Positions 59,256 through 64,000 of a DNA stretch of 64,000 nt are shown here, piece by piece. The stretch is from Bombyx mori (lineage: Eukaryota > Arthropoda > Insecta > Lepidoptera > Bombycidae). The translations under genes were made by a program, and so were the position numbers. The notes beneath the pieces were generated by a model. It ran no database searches. It was not told the origin of the DNA and was given only the letters and a program-made list of their open reading frames with translations. Numbering within the stretch: the first letter of the stretch is position 1; every line of letters starts with the position of its first letter. The DNA is taken from the NCBI RefSeq assembly GCF_030269925.1, contig NC_085116.1:7006001-7070000 (forward strand), written 5' to 3'.

Positions 59256-59333
59256 TTTGGGGAGTTTACGACGAAAGGAAAGATCTTCCACCGAACGGAT
59301 GATATTTGCTCCGTATTTCGTAAACTCCCCAAA
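59256..59333. other. 16-bp inverted repeat in a Tlk intron
   Basis: TTTGGGGAGTTTACGA at 59256-59271 and its exact complement at 59318-59333, separated by 46 bases. Confidence 0.6.
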
Positions 59334-59414
59334 GCTATTATAGATAATTTTTAGATCTAATTTCTAATTGCGTTTTTTCAGTTATTTTAGAAAAAATATT
59401 TATGTTGTACTCAC

Positions 59415-59634
59415 TTTAGCCTCATTGCTGACTGTGGGTTTGTTAGCAAACTGAACATCAGTTGCCTTTAGTATGGTGTTTTCTTCCAATATAGTGGCCT
59501 GGCTCTGGTTGTGGCCAAACGGCTTCTTTCCATACAGGCACTGGTAGAAGATAACACCCACACTCCAAACATCCACCTTACTACTTATCTTTGGTGGGTT
59601 TTTTCCAACGACGAAACATTCCGGTGGCAGATAC
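59415..59634 (-). CDS. Tlk: Tousled-like kinase, exon with the C-lobe
   Basis: 220 nt (CAACTAG|G, GCTAAA|GTGAGT), residues 232-305. It encodes [20 protein letters not shown], then [20 protein letters not shown] (the F-helix aspartate) and [25 protein letters not shown] takes the place of the usual APE motif, as in other Tlks. It ends in phase 0. Confidence 0.96.
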
Positions 59635-60098
59635 CTAGTTGAAATAATAGTTTAGTAAATAATTGAATGTTGTTACTCTGATTGGGTTGTGTGGCTGGTC
59701 TCAAATAACATCATCCTATCTCGTTCACAACAAAATCGGCAACAATATTCTCAGATTACTACACTAGCATACTGCGATAGACAATCAGAACAAAAGCAAG
59801 CTACATATCTTTACAAATACTAGGTAAATGGAAATTTTAAAGAAATAAGTGACTTTATTTAAGAAGCATGATGTCTAAGTTATTTATAAACAGTCAAATG
59901 AAAGGTAAAATCACTACTTGACCAACCTTATGGAGTTAGTTCCATAAGACAGAGCCTATGCATTATCATAATTCATACATATACAGCAACATTCTTTTTT
60001 ACTTTTTAAGTAATAAAACTAAATTGAATTTCAATATGAATATAACATAAGTAATATCTAGCCTAAATCAATTAATCTTGACTAATAATAGTACTGAC

Positions 60099-60349
60099 CA
60101 GTATGTACCGGCTCCCTGGCTGGTCAAGTCCATGCCATGGTCAGGATTGTAGTTCTCCTCGTCCATTACTTTGGAGAGGCCAAAGTCTGTAATTTTGATC
60201 TCGCCACAAACATTGCCTTCCGTTAGTAGAATATTCCCGGGTTTCAGATCATAGTGAATGACAGGTGGTTTTATTTCGTTCAGATACTTTAATGCTGACA
60301 CCACTTGCATCACAATGGAACGCGCTTCACGCTCCGGGATTGTTTTGTG
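60099..60349 (-). CDS. Tlk: Tousled-like kinase, exon with the catalytic loop and DFG
   Basis: 251 nt (AATTTCAG|CAC, ACTG|GTCAGT), residues 149-232. It contains the Tlk-specific catalytic loop [11 protein letters not shown] (HYD in place of the usual HRD; catalytic D182, K184, N187), the magnesium motif ITDFGLSKV (D203), and the activation segment ending [23 protein letters not shown] is another Tlk signature. All catalytic residues are intact. The open frame beyond the donor into the intron is not coding. Confidence 0.97.
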
Positions 60350-60551
60350 CTGAAATTGAAAATTTTTGTTTGCTTTAACATTTGGTATGGCAGTTGAAAA
60401 TCTGCAAGGGTTGTCTTCGGAAATACAACGCGATTACTGTATGCACTAGATAGTGTTAGGGACTCCATTAGTTGGATAGAAAATGATTTTTTTTAAGTTA
60501 CAATTAATTGCTTAGAAATTTATTATCTTTTTACAGGCAATGGATAAAGGT

Positions 60552-60793
60552 TTCTTTTTTATTGCTTAGATGGGTGGACGAGCTCACAGCCCACCTGATG
60601 TTAAGTGTTTACTGGCCCCCATAGACATCTTCAACGTAAATGCGCCAACCACTTTGAGATATAAGTTCTAAGGTCTCAATATTACAAACGGCTGCCCCAC
60701 TCTTCAAACCGAAACGCATTACTGCTTCACGGCAGAAATAGGCCTGGTGGTGGTACCTATCCTTGCGGACTCACAAGAGGTCCTACCACCAGT
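60552..60793 (-). mobile_element. SINE (Bm1-like) in a Tlk intron
   Basis: TTTTTTATTGCTTAGATGGG to CCACCAGTAATT, same orientation as the gene. 5'-truncated. Confidence 0.86.
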
Positions 60794-60837
60794 AATTGAA
60801 CAAGGTAACAAACAACGCAACATAAGTACCTATTCTG

Positions 60838-60861
60838 TTCTATCTATCTATCTATCTATCT
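60838..60861. repeat. (TCTA)n microsatellite
   Basis: Five to six TCTA units next to the SINE. Confidence 0.85.
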
Positions 60862-61353
60862 GATATTTCCAATATATTCTTTGAAGTATTTTACATTTAA
60901 TTTAAGCTACAAAAGTTCGATACAAGAGTTCAAGGTTAATTAATAAATAAATGAAAATAAAATTACCTACTGTGCAGTTTAAAAACCATTCAAATTATTA
61001 TTTTTATATCACACCTACACTGAGTAAAGATTCGTGCTTACTTATGCATACCATAGAATGCATATTTGTTTATGGATATCAAAGGTCAATTAATGATCTC
61101 TTTCTAACGAAAGGCTTGCTATGGGGTTATATCATTAAATTTACTAAGCTTATTCAACAACTACAGTGGGCCTGTACAAACGATTATATATTATCTATGC
61201 CAGGATTTAATTCATACATTTAAAAATATATATTTGATTTACCTATGCCTATGTGGGTAAAAATAAAGTACAAGAAGCGTTTTAAATTACACATATAAGG
61301 ATTACTATCAGTAAATTCAACAAACATATTTAAGTAATCAAAAGTATGCTCAC

Positions 61354-61501
61354 CTGTTTGAGATAAAAGTCGAGATCATGTCCATTACAGTATTCAAGTA
61401 CTGTACAAAACGAATTTCCGTCGATTTCGAATACATCGTACAGTTTTACGATGCGAGGGTGATCCAGGGCTTTATGGATGTTGTACTCCCGTAGTGCGTG
61501 T
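61354..61501 (-). CDS. Tlk: Tousled-like kinase, exon with helix C and hinge
   Basis: 148 nt (TCAACAG|A, AAACAG|GTGAGC), residues 99-148. It carries the helix-C glutamate in [20 protein letters not shown] (E104) and the hinge segment [19 protein letters not shown]. It ends in phase 0. Confidence 0.95.
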
Positions 61502-61889
61502 CTGTTGACAACATATTTGCATTATTCAACGGTAGGAAACGGGACCGCATTTAGCCCGATTTTAAAACCCTAGATGATACGATTTTATCTAGTAGCCGAA
61601 TACTAACGAAACATTACATTTTATTGAGATTACTTTTTTAATCTCTGAAAATATGCCATTGCAAGACGTTAAACTTTTTGAACAAGAATTTACTTTATGA
61701 TATTCTTTCTTAATAATTCCCTCGAATTTCTTTTTTGACTAAACTAATTTTGCACTTATTCCAATGAACTCAAATACTTTCATATCGTGGATTTAGATTT
61801 AATATTTAACATTTTTTTCTACTTTTTCCCATAGTTACGATTATATATGTAATAATTAAAAAATCGTAATGCCATCATACACGACTCAC

Positions 61890-62033
61890 TTGATATAATT
61901 GGCTTTCTTGTCTTCCTTCCAGTCTTTGTTGAGCTGATGCACTTTACACGCGGTGTATCGTTGCTCCTTTAGATCGAACGCTTTGTGTACTTCACTGAAT
62001 CCACCCTTGCCGAGCAGCATCAGCAGTAAATAC
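61890..62033 (-). CDS. Tlk: Tousled-like kinase, exon with the ATP-binding loop
   Basis: 144 nt (AATCCTAG|G, ATCAA|GTGAGT), residues 51-99. It contains the glycine-rich loop [16 protein letters not shown] and the ATP-anchoring lysine in [14 protein letters not shown] (K80). The position before the lysine is Cys here, whereas vertebrate Tlks have Val as I recall. Start and end phases agree with both neighbouring exons. Confidence 0.95.
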
Positions 62034-62297
62034 CTAGGATTACATCAAATTTAATGAGTTTTATTTCACAATTCACTCAGCCATCTATGTTTTCAATATT
62101 AAAATTTCAATACTCGTTAACATATTACCAATATACATTTGCAATAATTTCTACAATAAGGTTCATCTAATTGATCTAAAATTTTATATATACTCTGAGA
62201 CGTCAAGGAACAGACAAAAAAGTGTTTCACATAAAACTACTTAGAGTATGTATGCATTTGCAGACATGCAAGTTATAATTAAAAGGTCCTACTCCTA

Positions 62298-62566
62298 AAT
62301 TATAATTCGCGTAATTACTGGTGGACTTAGGACCTCTTGTGAGTCCGCACGGGTAGGTACCACCACCCCGCCTATTTCTGCCGTGAAGCAGTACTGCGTT
62401 TCGGGTTGAAGGGTGGGGTAGCCGTTGTAACTATACTGAGACGTTAGAACTTATATCTCTAGGTGGGTGGCGCATTTACGTTGTAGATGTCTATGGGCTG
62501 CAGTAACCACTTAACACCAGGTGAGCTGTGAGCTCGTCCACCCATCTAAGCAATAAAAAAAAACAT
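62298..62566 (+). mobile_element. SINE (Bm1-like) in a Tlk intron
   Basis: Starts in AATTATAATTCGCGTAATTA, GGTGGACTTAGGACCTCTTG (small insertion), to AGCAATAAAAAAAAAC. Antisense to Tlk. Confidence 0.86.
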
Positions 62567-63645
62567 GCCGAACTCATATGAAACTGAGATACTTCGCGAG
62601 CGCTACTTGAAGGTCTGCCAAAATGCGTATTGTGTACTTTTAACTTTAACTACGCAATCGACAGGATACAAAGATTTGAATAGATCTGACACGTAATTAA
62701 TCAAATCGTGTCACTCGTTTACGTCACTAGGTTTGATTGTTTTATGATAATTTAATCATAACAAATTGTCAATTTGTTGTGAAACGTATTTCGACCAGCA
62801 CCCCAAGGTCACCGATGCACGTTATATACCAGGAGAAATATTTTATGTGAGTGACACTGTAACCGCCTTCAACATTTGCAAACGACAAAAACCTTTTCAT
62901 AGATAAATCCAAATAAATTCCAAAAAAAGCTATGAATAAAAATTAATTGAAAGACAGACGACAGTCTTTTATTCAAACATTTCGGAAATGATTGGCATGA
63001 TGTGTCTAATCTACAATTCTATCAAGATTTCATATTGACCAAAGCTACTGTTAGGAAGCTCTGGAGGCCAATGGTGGTGGTCAAAGATTTTTACGGAAGT
63101 TCGGCACAAAGCCGACCATTTTCATTTGTGAGAATCAAAGTGGATCATATTCAGATTTCTTACATAAATAGCTCGTTAAATTACCATAACAAGTAATTAT
63201 TGGTTAACCTAATGCTATAAGATTTCAATATTTAATCAATAGACCGCTATGCAGAGACAAACACTTTAAATTCGGTAAAACCGTTCTTTTTGTTTTCTCA
63301 AAAAATGCTAAAAATGAGATCGTCGTCTTTGATTTTCTACGACCGATATTTTTTTCCAACAATATCTAATTTTACTGAAACGGAAATTGTGATTGCCCTG
63401 ACAATAGAAAACGACCTTATTTTCGGATATATTGACCAATAGTGAACTCATACCATGGGTTGTTAAAAAATTTGAGTATACATAGTCAACTTTTAGAAGG
63501 ATTATAGGATGACAGTTTTCCAAAACAATTTGTCTTAACAATTACAACAGTAAAAAATGACTCAATGCCCTATTTTAGTGTGCAACTCGCATTTATGCAA
63601 CAAATTCACTCTTCCAACACAAAAATCTGCCTAAGATAAACTCAC
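62567..63645. other. Tlk intron, no other gene seen
   Basis: The frames at 63002-63196 (+) and 63308-63541 (-) have no domain I recognise and are treated as chance. Confidence 0.5.
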
Positions 63646-63797
63646 CGTTCAGAGAGCACAGGATGCTGTGAGAAACGGCTCTGGTCTTCATTGTGTATTC
63701 GTTTCAATTCCCTAATATGAAGGTTCCTTTCTCTTTCTAACTTTTCCATTTCTAGCTGTAAATCTGCATCTTCTTTTTTTAGTGCACTCTGCCTTAA
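63646..63797 (-). CDS. Tlk: Tousled-like kinase, exon covering the end of the coiled coil
   Basis: First of six consecutive Tlk exons in the window (361 residues in all; numbering starts here). Tlk is a nuclear Ser/Thr kinase that acts with the histone chaperone ASF1 in chromatin assembly during DNA replication (family knowledge). This 152-nt exon (TGTTACAG|TTA, AACG|GTGAGT) encodes a charged helix: [20 protein letters not shown], then [20 protein letters not shown]. These match the segment just N-terminal to the kinase domain in animal Tlks. It ends with CG|, phase 2, completed by exon 2. The rest of the coiled coil and the N-terminus lie right of position 64000. Confidence 0.92.
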
Positions 63798-64000
63798 CTG
63801 TAACAATAAATATATATATTGTAAAATTGACCACGAGATTTTAACAAGTAAAATTAATTAATTGCATCACAGCAAAACTTCTCAATAAAGGAAACAAAGA
63901 TCAATTTTAAAATTTTGGACCTTTCAACCCTAGATTGAATTTTGATTCGTAATACTAATAGGAGCTCTCTTGTAAAACAAGTTCAAAATATACCATCAAG

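Noticed and set aside
1..64000. CRISPR arrays, operons, riboswitches, rRNA genes, telomeric TTAGG arrays
   Set aside because: None seen. The sequence is eukaryotic, and the spaced repeats are transposable elements.

Overview
This is a piece of a lepidopteran nuclear genome, almost certainly the silkworm Bombyx mori or a very close relative. It is AT-rich and gene-poor. About 25 copies or remnants of one tRNA-headed SINE (Bm1-like, named from memory) are present, together with Helitrons ending in CTAG, 3' fragments of several non-LTR retrotransposons (LINEs), and MITEs. Coding exons are short, conserved and bounded by canonical GT/AG sites. No bacterial or viral organisation is seen.

Two host genes are recognised, both on the minus strand and both running off the window. 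At the left (about 3.7-16.3 kb) lies the N-terminal third of a membrane adenylate cyclase that matches the Ca2+/calmodulin-activated type-1 class (rutabaga). It has four coding exons: the N-terminus, the first six-helix membrane domain and the start of catalytic domain C1. The rest lies left of position 1. At the right (58.3-64.0 kb) lie the last six exons of a Tousled-like kinase (Tlk): the end of the coiled coil, the whole kinase domain and a Gly-rich C-terminus. Its N-terminal exons lie right of position 64000. In both genes every exon-exon reading phase agrees.

Between them (16.4-58.3 kb) there is no recognised complete gene. A GC/CpG-rich patch at 40.63-40.73 kb, followed on the minus strand by a 76-nt exon-like segment (40380-40455) with good splice sites, could be the promoter and 5' exon of the cyclase with a 24-kb intron, or part of an unrecognised gene. 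An 85-codon open frame at 38462-38719 looks coding but is not recognised.

Mobile-element layers can be read in detail. Examples are a SINE flanked by an 89-bp duplication (16.37-16.80 kb), a 1.24-kb pogo-like DNA transposon inside a full-length SINE (54.27-55.50 kb), R1-type and Jockey-type LINE insertions with perfect 12-bp target duplications (18.4 and 57.3 kb), a solo LTR with TATA box and initiator (50.49 kb), a mariner relic (21.6-22.5 kb), and stacked Helitrons that end 7 bp inside a cyclase intron. The 3' tail of the common SINE aligns with the 3' tail of a LINE present in the same window, which points to the LINE that probably mobilises it.
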